Source: Strongylocentrotus droebachiensis (lineage: Eukaryota; Echinodermata; Echinoidea; Camarodonta; Strongylocentrotidae). From it: 64,000 bases of DNA. Position numbers and translations under genes: made by a program. The notes beneath the pieces were generated by a model. That model had not been told where the DNA came from. It saw only the letters and a list, made by a program, of their open reading frames with translations, and did not search any database. The DNA lies in contig JAVYIG010000870.1 of the NCBI GenBank assembly GCA_035222895.1, forward strand, positions 153,501-217,500. The letters are read 5' to 3'. Shown here piece after piece: positions 36,501 through 48,428 of the stretch; the stretch's first letter is position 1, and each line of letters opens with the position of its first letter.

Positions 36501-39500
36501 GTGTTGCAGGGTAGAGTGAGCACCTCTTGTTACAGAGTGAGCTGATGAGCAACAGAAAGTTGCCTGAGGGAAAGTAGAAAAATTATAGTAGATTGGTGAA
36601 AATTTGACGGAAATTAGACAAAGAATAACAAAAGTCATGATTTTAAAAAGTTGTAATCACTACACATAAGGGAATCTCAAATTGGCAAACTATAGTCATT
36701 CGACTGTGACGTATTCACTGAAAACTCTCCCATTTGTTGTACGCTAAAATATCATTAATTCCCAGTGTTCTCCTAAACACCTTTTCACTTTGGGCAGGGA
36801 TATGTGAGTTTAATCCCTGCTCTGGGTAATATTCAAAATATATATGGATTGCATATACATGTACATGTATGATGTTAGGGGTCCTGCAATAAAAAAGAAA
36901 TCTCTATCATACATTCTGAAAAATGAGATTTTAGTCATGTTTGGCATTGGAACAAATGACAGGGTTGTACCGGCACTATGTAATAGTGGCATTACTGATC
37001 CAGCCAATTTGAAACTCCCATCTGTAAAGTGATTGCATTCATTAAATTTACAACTTTCAGAAATTCATCGTATTATTTGTCCGATTTCGTTCAAAATTTC
37101 ACCAATCTGCTCCTATGATTATTTGCTTTTCCCCAGAGCAAGTTGCTATAAAGGTAGGATTTCCCTTCAAACTTTAATGTAGCATCTTCATAAGAGGATT
37201 TTTTTAATATCAAACTCACTCGCTTTATTAGGTAGATTAATTTTGGACTGATCCAATCATGCCATCTATGATAGTATTTTTTCCCATATTCCTCCTCGCA
37301 TCATCCCGTACAACTTTCTTTCAATCCTGGGGGAAATCAAAGGCATGCACTGCATTTATACTAAAGACATATTATTTGTATGGCCATGTGTGAAGGTAGG
37401 AAGTAACAAATGATATAGGCATCTGTCCTGAAATTATATTTTTCTACTTGATATTAATTTGGAAAGGAATTGCCTACTGAATGTATGAACATAGATGTCT
37501 GTATTGACTGTAGGGGCAAAATAAAATCCATGTCCATTAATGATTATTTCTGTTTATATTGTATTTGCCCCTTTAAGAGGACCTGAAAGGCTCGAGCAAC
37601 ACTATGCCTTTTCGCAATGTACATGTACCTTACTGTATATGTATGTATTCCATGGGCACTTCTAGCTGGTCCAGCAATGTTTAGGTTACCCCTGACCTGT
37701 CTGACCCCTGGGTTCACGTTGTCCACATGAAAACATGCCATACACATTGGGGCATTGGTCACTGTCATTTGTAATATGTGTCGGACATTACAGTACAGTG
37801 CAGATGGCTGTTTATTGGGGAAGTTGGTACTGCATGTGATTTTTGTAAGTAACTTAAGTAATTAAATTTCTTGACAGAAGAGCTGAGAGAAGAACATAGT
37901 GCAGATCTTCCAAAATTGCATGAAATAGAAGGATCGACGTACAGTGCATGAAGACATGGAAAATTAAAAAAGGCAAACACTCACAAAAATCTCTAGCTCT
38001 CTTGTATGTATGTAGACCTAAATATCAATATCTTAATGAAAAATGATTCAAGATCATACTCGCCTTTTTCAGTTTTACGTGCTAGAAGAATAATTGCGTC
38101 CACAGCTTGTAGAATTCAGCTTGCCCAACAGTGGGATAAAATAACTCTGCCTTGTGGCTTGTCCTGGAGGTATTCATTGTATATCTTTCTTGGTGTAGAC
38201 ATGGGGCAAACAAATTTCATCTTTATGTGGCATGTGGTCACCTCTGATCTGCTTCAAATGTATTCTTCCAGCCAGAAAGTACAGAGAATATTTGTTTGAG
38301 ACATTTTTCTGTTCATGAATTTGGAAGATGAGAGGCTCCCCATTAAGGCAGCTCTCTTCCTCTGAAAGAATGATGCTCTATGAATGCCCATGCAGTAATG
38401 TGTAAAATGCAACTTGACACACTTTTGGTCCTTTTTCAATTTGAAACCTTGAGTCCTTTGTATGTTTAAACCTTGGCAGCGTGCTCTGGCAGGTTCGGCA
38501 GGAGCCAAACTTTGGCAGCCAACTCTGGCAGGTTCGGCAGAAGCCGAACCTTGGCAGCGTGCTCTGGCAGGTTCGGCAGAAGCCGAACCTTGGCGGCATG
38601 CTCTGGCAGGTTCGGCAAAAGCCGAACTTTGACGGACTACTCTGGCAGGTTCGGCAGAAGCCGAACTTTGGCGGCATGCCCTGGCAGGTTCGGCAGAAGC
38701 CGAACCTTGGCAGCATGCTCTGGCAGGTTCGGCAGAAGCCGAACCTTGGCAGCATGCTTTGGCAGGTTCGGCAGAAGCCGAACCTTGGCGGCATGCTCTG
38801 GCAGGTTCGGCAGAAGCCGAACCTTGGCAGCGTGCTCTGGCAGGTTCGGCATGAGCCGAACCTTGGCGGCATGCTCTGGCAGGTTCGGCAAAAGCCAAAC
38901 TTTGACCGACTACTCTGGCAGGTTCAGCAGAAGCCGAACTTTGGCGGCATGCTCTGGCAGGTTCGGCAGAAGCCGAACCTTGGCGGCATGCTCTGGCAGG
39001 TTCGGCAGAAGCCGCACCTTGCCAGCGTGCTCTGGCAGGTTCGGCAGAAGCCGAACCTTGGCAGCGTGCTCTGGCAGGTTCGGCAGAAGCCGAACCTTGG
39101 CGGCATGCTCTGGCAGGTTCGGCAAAAGTCGAACTTTGAAGGACTACTCTGGCAGGTTCGGCAGAAGCCGAACTCTGGCGGCATGCTCTGGCAGGTTCGG
39201 CAGAAGCCGAACCTTGGCAGCATGCTCTGGCAGGTTCGGCAGAAGCCGCACCTTGGCAGCGTGCTCTGGCAGGTTCGGCAGAAGCCGAACCTTGGCGGCA
39301 TGCTCTGGCAGGTTCGGCAAAAGCCGAACTTTGAAGGACTACTCTGGCAGGTTCGGCAGAAGCCGAGCCTGCAATTCAATAACTTGGGCAATACAATAAA
39401 GCTGCCGCACTTTGTGATTACTTTTTTAAATTTAGTTTTGAAAATTGTAACAATTGGAGTACAATTTTCAAAATTTTAAGCACCCATTTTAATGAAATTC

Positions 39501-40109
39501 AGTCAATTTTTTTAGACTAAAATAGAAAGTCTATTTTTCGAATAGAATGGGTTCAGCTCTTTCACAGTGTACCAAAGCTATCTTGGGGCTTTCCAGGGCT
39601 AAATTGCTCACCGCTCTCTTGTATTTTTGTGTGTTTTGTGTGTCTTTGATAGGTCTATGGGATAGCTTCATGGAGACTCGCATCAAACTTCAGAAGGCTC
39701 TTCACCTATCCAACCAGCTCCCTCAGTGTCAGACGTTAGACAGGTTCATGGAGGAGGAAGATGATGGCGCAGAGCTGCAAGTTACCCTCAAGCAAAGTAA
39801 ACAGTACTTCCACTCAATTCAATTCAATTCAAAATACTTTATTTCCATTAAAAACGAACAAATATATACATGTGATATAGTACAGACAGTTCAAAATATA
39901 CAATCATGAGCATTATGTTAAGTTAATTTAAACAAACTGTGAAAATGATTAGCAGGAAAGGGAGCACATACAGAAAGCTTGTTTTAGCTTGTTGATTCAG
40001 GCATCCAAATGAATATTGTATTATTATAAATGATATTTTCATTATTTGTATTATTAGTAGAAGTAGTAAAAGTAATGGTAATAGTAGAATTAGTAGTAGT
40101 AGTAGTACT

Positions 40110-40169
<60 letters not shown>

Positions 40170-43100
40170 AAGTAGTAGTAGTAGTAGTGATAGTGGTGGT
40201 GGTGGTGGTGGTGGTGGTGGTAGTGGTATTAAAAGTAATGGTAGTAGTAGTAGTAATGGTAGCAGTGTTATTGTTGTTAATATCAATTAGTCTTGTTATT
40301 AGTATTATTTATTATTATCATTATCATTTTTCTTCTTCTTCGTTTTCTTCTTCCTCTTCTCGGAGGTTGAAGAAAAGGAGGTGGAGGATGAGTAGAATTA
40401 TTTTTTTAAAATAATTTTTGTAATAATTTTTCTCATTATTATTGTTTTTGTTCTTGTTGCTGTTGCTTGGAAGGGGAAATTATTTACTACATCTGCCCGT
40501 CTTTCCCTGTGAGATAACTGGATAGGATGTGTAGTTGTCAAACTATAAACCTATTCTTTTATATTTCATAGCTTCTAAGTATGACATGCATAATCCACTG
40601 TTGTATTTTGATTTGACTATATCTAGGTGAGAAAGTGCTGACTAGACTCATGCAGTCCCTTATCAGTCTCCAGGACACATTACTAGAACAGAACCCAGAG
40701 ACACAGCACGTAATTCATGGAGAAACTCCTGGAAAGCAGGCTATGAAGTGAGTAACAACGCTCAAAATACACGGGGGCGGTGGGCGATTCGCCCCCGTGA
40801 GCTCCATAATCGCCCCCGTCAGGTTGCTCACGGGGGCGATTGCAAAATTAAAAATCACCCCCGTGGAATTATAAAAAAGAAGATTATCTTTTCTGATATA
40901 ACTTTAACACAATATTGAGTATCAATTTTCAAACCTTAAACCAATGAAATGGAACTTAGATGGCGCTATCTCTCCCATCTCTATGAGTATTACCGATACA
41001 AAAAACGGAAGCTCGCACTATATTGTGCGGCCGTCAGCAGTGGCTATACTGCGCCGGTAGTACAGGTTTGCACGCTGACGCCCAAGATCTGCTGGAGCTG
41101 GAGACGATCACGCAAAGACTGAAATATGCAGAAGTTTTTCGTTGTGAAAAGTGTGAATCTTCTGAAATCTGGTGATTCTAAAAGACCAGCAAATTATGTA
41201 CCTAAATCATTATCGAGAAGAAGAACAAGACCAAAGATGTTGCAGGGGCGGATCTAGGCGGTTTAGGGGGTTTAACCCTCCTACCCCCCCCCCCCCCCCC
41301 CCCACCCCTTGGGCTGCCAATGGAAAATGTGATGTGCATAGAAAAATGCCATCATGTGTCTAGACCTACACAGTATAGATGTCAGTAGATGCCAGGAATC
41401 ACTTACAGGGGTTCAAAATAGCGCCAAAAAATTGCCTCGCCGCGTTGCGGCTCGTGGACGATGCTCTGCATGTTAGTAGATGTCAGGAAGACATCACTGT
41501 CTTACAGGGTTTCAAAATAGCAACAACAAAAATCGCCTCGCCGCTACGCGGCTCGTGGACGATAAATGATAATGATAAGAAACAAGGAATTAAGGAGTTT
41601 CATGGGTACCAGTTCAATGGAAATTTGTATTCAAATAAGAGCCCCCGTCAGCACTAAAACAGCCCCCGTGAGAAGGCTCACGGGGGCTCTTTTTTGGGGG
41701 GAAGAGCCCCCGTGGACAAAAAATTAATTTGAGCCCTGGTGAGTAAGATTGACTACTTCAAAAGTTGGAAGATTGATGAACACTTTTCAGATACGTGTAT
41801 GAAACACATAATATATACACTGCACTATCTGATGTATTATAATGATGAACGTAATTTAAAATGATAACAAATTTTCTCTTTGAACTGTTTTTTATTTGTG
41901 AATAGATTTCTCTTTAAAAATGGCAGTCATACTCACAAGATGAACCTGTGAAATATTATATTACAAATATCTATTATAAAACATCTCTCACCCTTTCATT
42001 CTCTCTTTGTCTCTCTTCCTCTTTCCCACCCCTGTTAATGTATCCCTCTCTCTCTCTCTTTCACTCTCTACCTCTGTCTCTTTCTCGTCTCGTTCCATCC
42101 TGCCTTATCTCTCCTTTTCTCTTTCCCTCCCTCTCTATCTCTATCTTCCTCTTTCCCACACCTGTCAATGTATCCCTCTCTCTCTCTTTCACTCTCTACC
42201 TCTGACTCTTTCTCTCTTTCTACCTTGCCTTATCTCTCCTTTTCTCTTTCCCTCCCTCTCTATCTCTATCTCACTCTCTTCCTCTTCCCCACCCCTGTCA
42301 ATGTATCCCTCTCTCTTTCACTCTCTACCTCTGTCTCTTTCTCCTCTCTTTCTACCTTGCCTTGCCTTATCTCTCCTTTTCTCTTTCCCTCCCTCTCTAT
42401 CTCTATCTCACTCTCTTCCTCTTTCCCACCCCTGTCAATGTATCCCTCTCTCTGTGTTTCACTCTCTATCTCTGTCTATTTCTATCCTACCTTATCTCTC
42501 CTTTTCTCTTTTCCTCCCTCTCTATCTCTATCTCACTCTCTTCCTCTTTCCCACCCCTGTCAATGTATCCCTCTCTCTGTTTTTCACTCTCTACCTCTGT
42601 CTCTTTCTCCTCTCTTTCTATTCTGCCTTATCTCTCCTTTTCTCTTTTCCTCCCTCTCTATCTCTATCTCACTCTCTTCCTCTTTCCCACCCCTGTCAAT
42701 GTATCCCTCTCTCTGTGTTTCACTCTCTATCTCTGTCTATTTCTACCTTGCCTTATCTCTCCTTTTCTCTTCCCCTCCCTTTCTATCTCAATCTCCCTCT
42801 CAATCCCACACTCTCCTTTGCCTTACCCCCTTCTGCCTTCTCTCTCTCTCTCTCTCTCTCTCCCTCTCTCTTTCTCTTCCTCTTCATCCTCTTGTCTTAC
42901 CCTTCCTCTACCTCTGTCTCTTCCTCTCCTTCCTTCCCTCCCTCTCTATCTCTATCTCCCTCTCAACCCACTCTCCTTTACCTTACCTCACCTCCCCCTC
43001 TCTCTCTCTCTCCCTCTCTCCCCCTTTCTCTCTCTATCTTTCCTTTTTCCTCTCTCTCTCTCACCCTCTCTCCCTCTCTCTTTCTCTCCCCATCTTTTCT

Positions 43101-46100
43101 TACCCTTTCTATCTCTATCTCTCTTCACACCGCAGTGCTGATGAAGAGGACGACGATGAGGAAATTCCTAGCGACACAGATGACGAAGGGGAGGATGAAA
43201 AACCAAAGACTCCCGCCCCGGAGGTCGAACGAAAATCACTGAAACGAAAATTGGATCCTTCAGAATTTGGAGAGCACCTCGCTAAACATCACAAGAAATT
43301 TGAATCGTTTAGGAGCAATACCATTCAAAAGTGGTACGAAAAGACAAGATTATCAACAGGAAAGTTAAATAAAAAGGTTAGTTGACTTGTTGGTAGAACT
43401 GCCCATTTTTGTTAAGTCCCCACTGCACTACTTGTAGCTACTTGCGCCCTCTATATATCAAACAATGCCTAATCGGTGCCTGTTGGTCCCCATGATCCCC
43501 TTTTTTTAATGTTAATTGAGAGCTGATTGGATGAGATAACCACCTGTCAGTAGCCTTGCAGGGTGGTCTAATCCCCCTGGCCAAACTAGTGCAGACAGGC
43601 TTTCATGAGATCTGGTATTTTGGAGCATAGTTATCAAATTTAATATGGTTGTAAAATGGTACGTTGATTGTTTGTTCCCTTTCATGCAACATAGCTGCCA
43701 GCAATTCATAATCCTATTATGGACCTTCATTTTTCACTGAAATTTGCTGTGTAAATGCAAACAAAAACGCACTGTATACGTCTACATGAAATTTTGCATT
43801 GAGACATTCCCAATTTTTGCTGGGGAAAATTTTGAGTTATGATCATCGATGAGGCCTTTAAAAAAAAAATGTTGTATTGCCCTTCGCGACCGACCCTAAA
43901 ATCTTGAAATCTACGGTCGACTTATTAAAAAAAATATACCGTTTTTTAGAGAAGAACAAAAATTAAAGCATTCAAAACAGAAAAAATATCAGCCCAAAAA
44001 GGGAGAGAAAAAAGTTTTTAAAAAAAAAGATTTCTGACCGACCGACCTATGTTTTAGCACCTAAAGGGAAATACAACATCTTTTTATTTTAGGCCTGATG
44101 GCAGTGTTTTGCATGCAACACAATTTAAATCATTTGTTCTCTTGCTTATTTTTATATTTCCAGTCCTTTAGTGGCTTTGAGAGGTCAGCCTTGCTACAGA
44201 TCCAGCAGATATTGCAAGATCAGAACCGACTTGTGCAGAGGACTCAGTTGAAGAGGTCAGAGTTCACAGTGCTGGGTCAAAGGTCACAGGTGGAGAGCAG
44301 AGAAGAGGAAAGCGGAGATGAAGAAACACAGGTAAAAAAGAGAGAGAGAGAGAGATAGGCACAGAAAGTCAGACAGAGACTGAGAGAAACTCAGAGATAT
44401 ACAGAAAGACTTACAAACAAATGATAGAGAGAGAGAAAGAGAGAGGAGAAGTGTGATGTTATAAGCGAAGAGGACTTATGTGTTCTTCAGTGCCGTAGCT
44501 ACTTAAAGCCCCACTTCACTACTTATAGCTACTTGCGCAAACAATACCTAATCGGTGACCGCTGGTCTCCCATGATCCCCATGTTAATTGAGAGCTGATT
44601 TTATGAGATAATCACCTGTCAGTGACCTCGCTGGGTGGTCCAATCCCTCCTGGCCAAACTGGTGCAAACAGGCTTTGAGGTTTCAACAGATAGACGCGTT
44701 AATGAGTTCCAAGGGAGACACAATATTCAATGGTACATTGTCAGTTCAAATATTAACAAAGATCGTTCTGATTGGACTTTACATTTTGTACGATTGAGTA
44801 ACAATAAATGAGAATTTTAATCAAAATGTAACTTTCTTGTGTCTTTACTCTTGTTGATCTTAAAGATGTTCATGCGTGGGTATATAGTGGTTCGTGAAGT
44901 AGGCAACTTGGCGATCACTACATAACACTGAGTCAATGGGTATTATGCTCCTGTCGAGTCCTGTGTGTACCTACGTGTGTTGCCCTCTATATACCCACGC
45001 TTCAGCAACTTTAGTCTTGAACATTCATATTGTTACACGATTGTCCTTTGATCTCCAAATATCACATATGGTCGAAATTAATCCAAACCAAACGAGGCGA
45101 TGATTTTTAGTGGTTCCAAACTTATTTCTCGTCTGTCTTTTCTCTAGGATATACCTGAAACAGCTAACCAGCATCTTAAGAATTACGACCCAGAAATCTT
45201 TGATGATGATGACTTCTACCATCAGGTAAGTTCAAGCATTTCCGAGAAGAAGAAAAAGAAAAAAGAAGAAAGTAAAACCAGAAGTTTTCAACAATTTTAG
45301 CAAGTGGTTGAGATTTATAATAATAGTCACATTTGTATAGTGCTTAATGCTACGTTTCTAAGTGCTTAACATTGTAATTATTTTTACCCCAATCCAACCA
45401 CATTAATTTCCACAGCCTACCGGGTACCCATTTAACACCCGGGTGGAGAGTGGCAAATGTAGATTCATTTCTTGACAATGGACAATCTTGCAAAAAGTAC
45501 ATGTTGAAAGTTATTGGCACTTTTTGCTATTTTATGTTTCGGCTATTTTGCTCAAGGTAGCCTACCTCTAATCCTGATATTTATTTCATTTTTTGTTTTC
45601 CTAACAGTTTTTATAACACTACAGTCTATTGGGGAAGATTAGTATGGTAATACCGGTCACTCAAAGGTTTTTACTTTTTTGAGGCGCTTTATGATTATTT
45701 TGAAGCACAATTTTTTTAGGGCTTCAATATTATACAAATAGTGAATGGTCATGAGTGCACTGCAATGGTACAAGATTTTGCACGAGGTGAAAGATAAGAG
45801 ACGCTATATTCAACGAGGCGCAGCCGAGTTGAATGGAGCGTCTCATCTTTCACCGAATGCAAAATATTGTTCCATTGCACGAATAAAGACCATTCACTAT
45901 TTGTTTTATACAACACCTCGGACGTTAACGGGCTTAAAACAGTTTTCCTAGGCCTAAATCTCAGCGATTTTTGTTTGTTTTCAATTTATGAAATTGCTGA
46001 TAGTGAGCGCGCACTATTAAGCAGGCAGCAAACCATGTGCGTACCATGCGCCGCGAGTACAAACCTTTATGTTTATTGTTACGCGGAGTGCAATTTCGTT

Positions 46101-47594
46101 TGATCCTTTCGCACCATTGCACTCTGACGTCACTTAGCTCACCATATACTTTGTACATCGTTAGTGACGTCAGAGTGCAATGGTGCGAAAAGATCAAATG
46201 AAATTGCACTCCGCGTCAATGATGCCGTTCAATGGTACTTTTAGCGCATGTCATGTGATCAAGAATTGACCAATGAGGTTGCAAGAATCTTAGTAGGCGT
46301 TGTATAATACACCATATCACAGACATTGATAACACGTAGGGCCATGCATTCCAGATTTAACATTGTTAAACGATGCCTTTAATAACAATAATAAGATGTG
46401 TTTTTACCTCTTTTGTTTTTCTCCAGCTACTAAGGGAGTTAATCGAGAGAAGAACAAGCTCCACAACTGATCCTATACAGCTAACTAGGTGAGAACACAT
46501 CAACCTCTTGATATGCAATCACCTTAAAGTTCAAAATTATGTTGAATGTTTATGATCACTGTAATTACAGTCAAACCTGCTTTAGTGACCACCTGTCTAT
46601 AAAGACCACATTTCTTTTTTCCTTGAAAATGGTTTCTCATTGAAACATGTACTAAAGGAACCTGTCTACAAAGACCACCTGTCTACAAAGTTCATTGTTT
46701 GTGTCTCCCTTTGGTGGTCGCTATAGACAGGTTTGACTGTATTTACATTTTTTGTGTGGACACTTTATTTTAATTATTGTAAAAAATAACAGTTGAGCTT
46801 GTACGACAGTCATACAGACTGAATTGTACCGGTGACTGCAAAGATTTTTTTAGATCAATAAACTATCTGTAATAAAATCAAATGGTAAATCAGATGACCC
46901 GTCAAAAAGTAGTGGCCCATAAAATGATAACTGTCTGTGTTGGCACTTTATAGAGCCATAACATGCTACTTTCGAACCATACATCTTCTTGTTTTCAGTC
47001 ATTACGTGTTTTAATCAATGTTGTCTCTGTTGGCCGCTATTCTCCTTTGATTGTTCATGTATTCTATACTCTTTTCACACTCATTATTATCTGAGGGGCC
47101 CACAATTTACAAGCTCTGCTTTTCAGTGGACCTCTCCATTTCCTCGAAATGTAAACGCAGTTAAATTCATAATTCAACTTTTTTCTTCCTCAAATGCATA
47201 GATTACTATTAAGACTTGTTTATTACAAATGTAACTATGTTTTGTATACATTTTACATTGTAATCGTTATTATATAATGTATTTTGTTGGAAATGAAGAG
47301 AAAAAAAATTAAATGAAATCATGGCAGTGATTTTTCTTGAAGATATGATAATGGATTTACATGTTTGTACTGTCAGTGTCAGTAAAGTTGGGTATATTTG
47401 TATTGTTCAGGCAATGGTTACAGGTTCAGAAGCTGAGGACCAAGGTGAAAAGAAAGGTTGATACCAAAGCAAGCAAAGGTCGAAAAGTCAGGTGAGACAA
47501 ATTCAGTACCGGTATTTCTTATCCTCAGCCTCAATGTCAGTACAGGTGTGTACATGCCGGCGATGTCTGTAGGCATGTGTGTGTATGTGAGAGA

Positions 47595-47625
<31 letters not shown>

Positions 47626-47682
47626 GGGGGGTGGAGGTAGAAGGAGAGGAGGGAGAGAAAGGAAGGGAGGGAGGGAAGAAGG

Positions 47683-47713
<31 letters not shown>

Positions 47714-48387
47714 GAGGGATGGAGACAGAGAAAGAGGGAGGGAGGGAAATAGAGAGGGGGAGGGGGAGAGATGGGTAGAAAAGGAGAGGGGGAGTAATTT
47801 TATAGAGGGAGGGAGAGAGAGAGGAGGTGGATAGGCTGAGAACTTTAATAGATAAAGAGAAAAGTTGATTCCAAGGCAAGCAAAGAGAGGGAGAGAGAGA
47901 AAGAGAGGGGGTGGGGATGGCGACAGAGAGACAGAGGGAGGGAGAGGAGAGAGATGGATAGAAAGGGAGAGGGTGGGGGGCTAGGGAATTTATAGAAGGA
48001 AGGGGGGGGGGGGGGTAGGCCGAGAACTTAGGTGAAGAGAAAAGTTGATGCCAAGGCAAGCAAAGGCAGAAAAATCCGGTAAATTTTAACATTTATTAAG
48101 ACCTTCTATGATTTTCTTTTTTTGACAGGTATGATGTTCACCAGAAGCTTGTGAGCTTCATGGCGCCTGAAGACACGTCACCCATGCTGTCAGAAGCCAG
48201 GTATGTATTCTTCATCCAAAATATTTCATGTTTCATCCTTCCTGATCAGCAGTTGGGTTCCATGTTTTCTGTTGTTGCTAGAAATCTATGCGATGCGAGG
48301 CAAATCTTGCCCAAGACTGGGATTGGCCAAGTTTGATAAAAATAGAGTAGGTATAATATGTAGGGCTTTCCTTCAGAAACAGAAAAA

Positions 48388-48428
<41 letters not shown>

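Larger units (their letters stand above)
34212..39522. mobile_element. Foldback element with hairpin minisatellite arms
   Basis: The outermost sequence (left 34212-34376; right 39360-39522) is inverted and highly similar over about 160 bp, including AATCACAAAGTGCGGCAGC and TTGCCCAAGTTATTGAATTG. Just inside each arm lies an array of a 39-bp repeat in opposite orientations: about 20 units at 34370-35165 and about 23 at 38470-39370. Tandem repeats inside long inverted ends are typical of foldback transposons and of the TU elements described from sea urchins. The 3.3-kb centre holds a piggyBac-like insertion, another inverted-repeat element and a direct duplication; I see no transposase. It fills most of AATF intron 4. 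Confidence 0.75.

Noticed and set aside
34370..39370. CRISPR-like array (regular repeats with palindromes)
   Set aside because: Units are contiguous without unique spacers, the host is eukaryotic, and both arms are mirror images.
38254..39479. Open frames of 200-330 residues in the right foldback arm
   Set aside because: Same 39-bp repeat artefact as the left arm.
39984..40414. Poly-Leu, poly-Ser and poly-Val open frames
   Set aside because: Products of the AGT/GGT microsatellite in an AATF intron.
40748..41746. AATF exon 6 using the downstream GTGAGTAA as its only donor
   Set aside because: Reading on from 40747 leaves AATF sequence at once, whereas the 40748 donor joins exon 7 in phase and restores the family motif.
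42007..43385. 400-residue Ser/Leu-rich open frames
   Set aside because: They are translations of the pyrimidine array. Only the last part (43136-43376) is real coding sequence, AATF exon 7.
47418..48092. 224-residue Ser/Pro/Leu-rich minus-strand frame
   Set aside because: Translation of the complement of the purine array. AATF coding is on the plus strand and is supported by splice sites.
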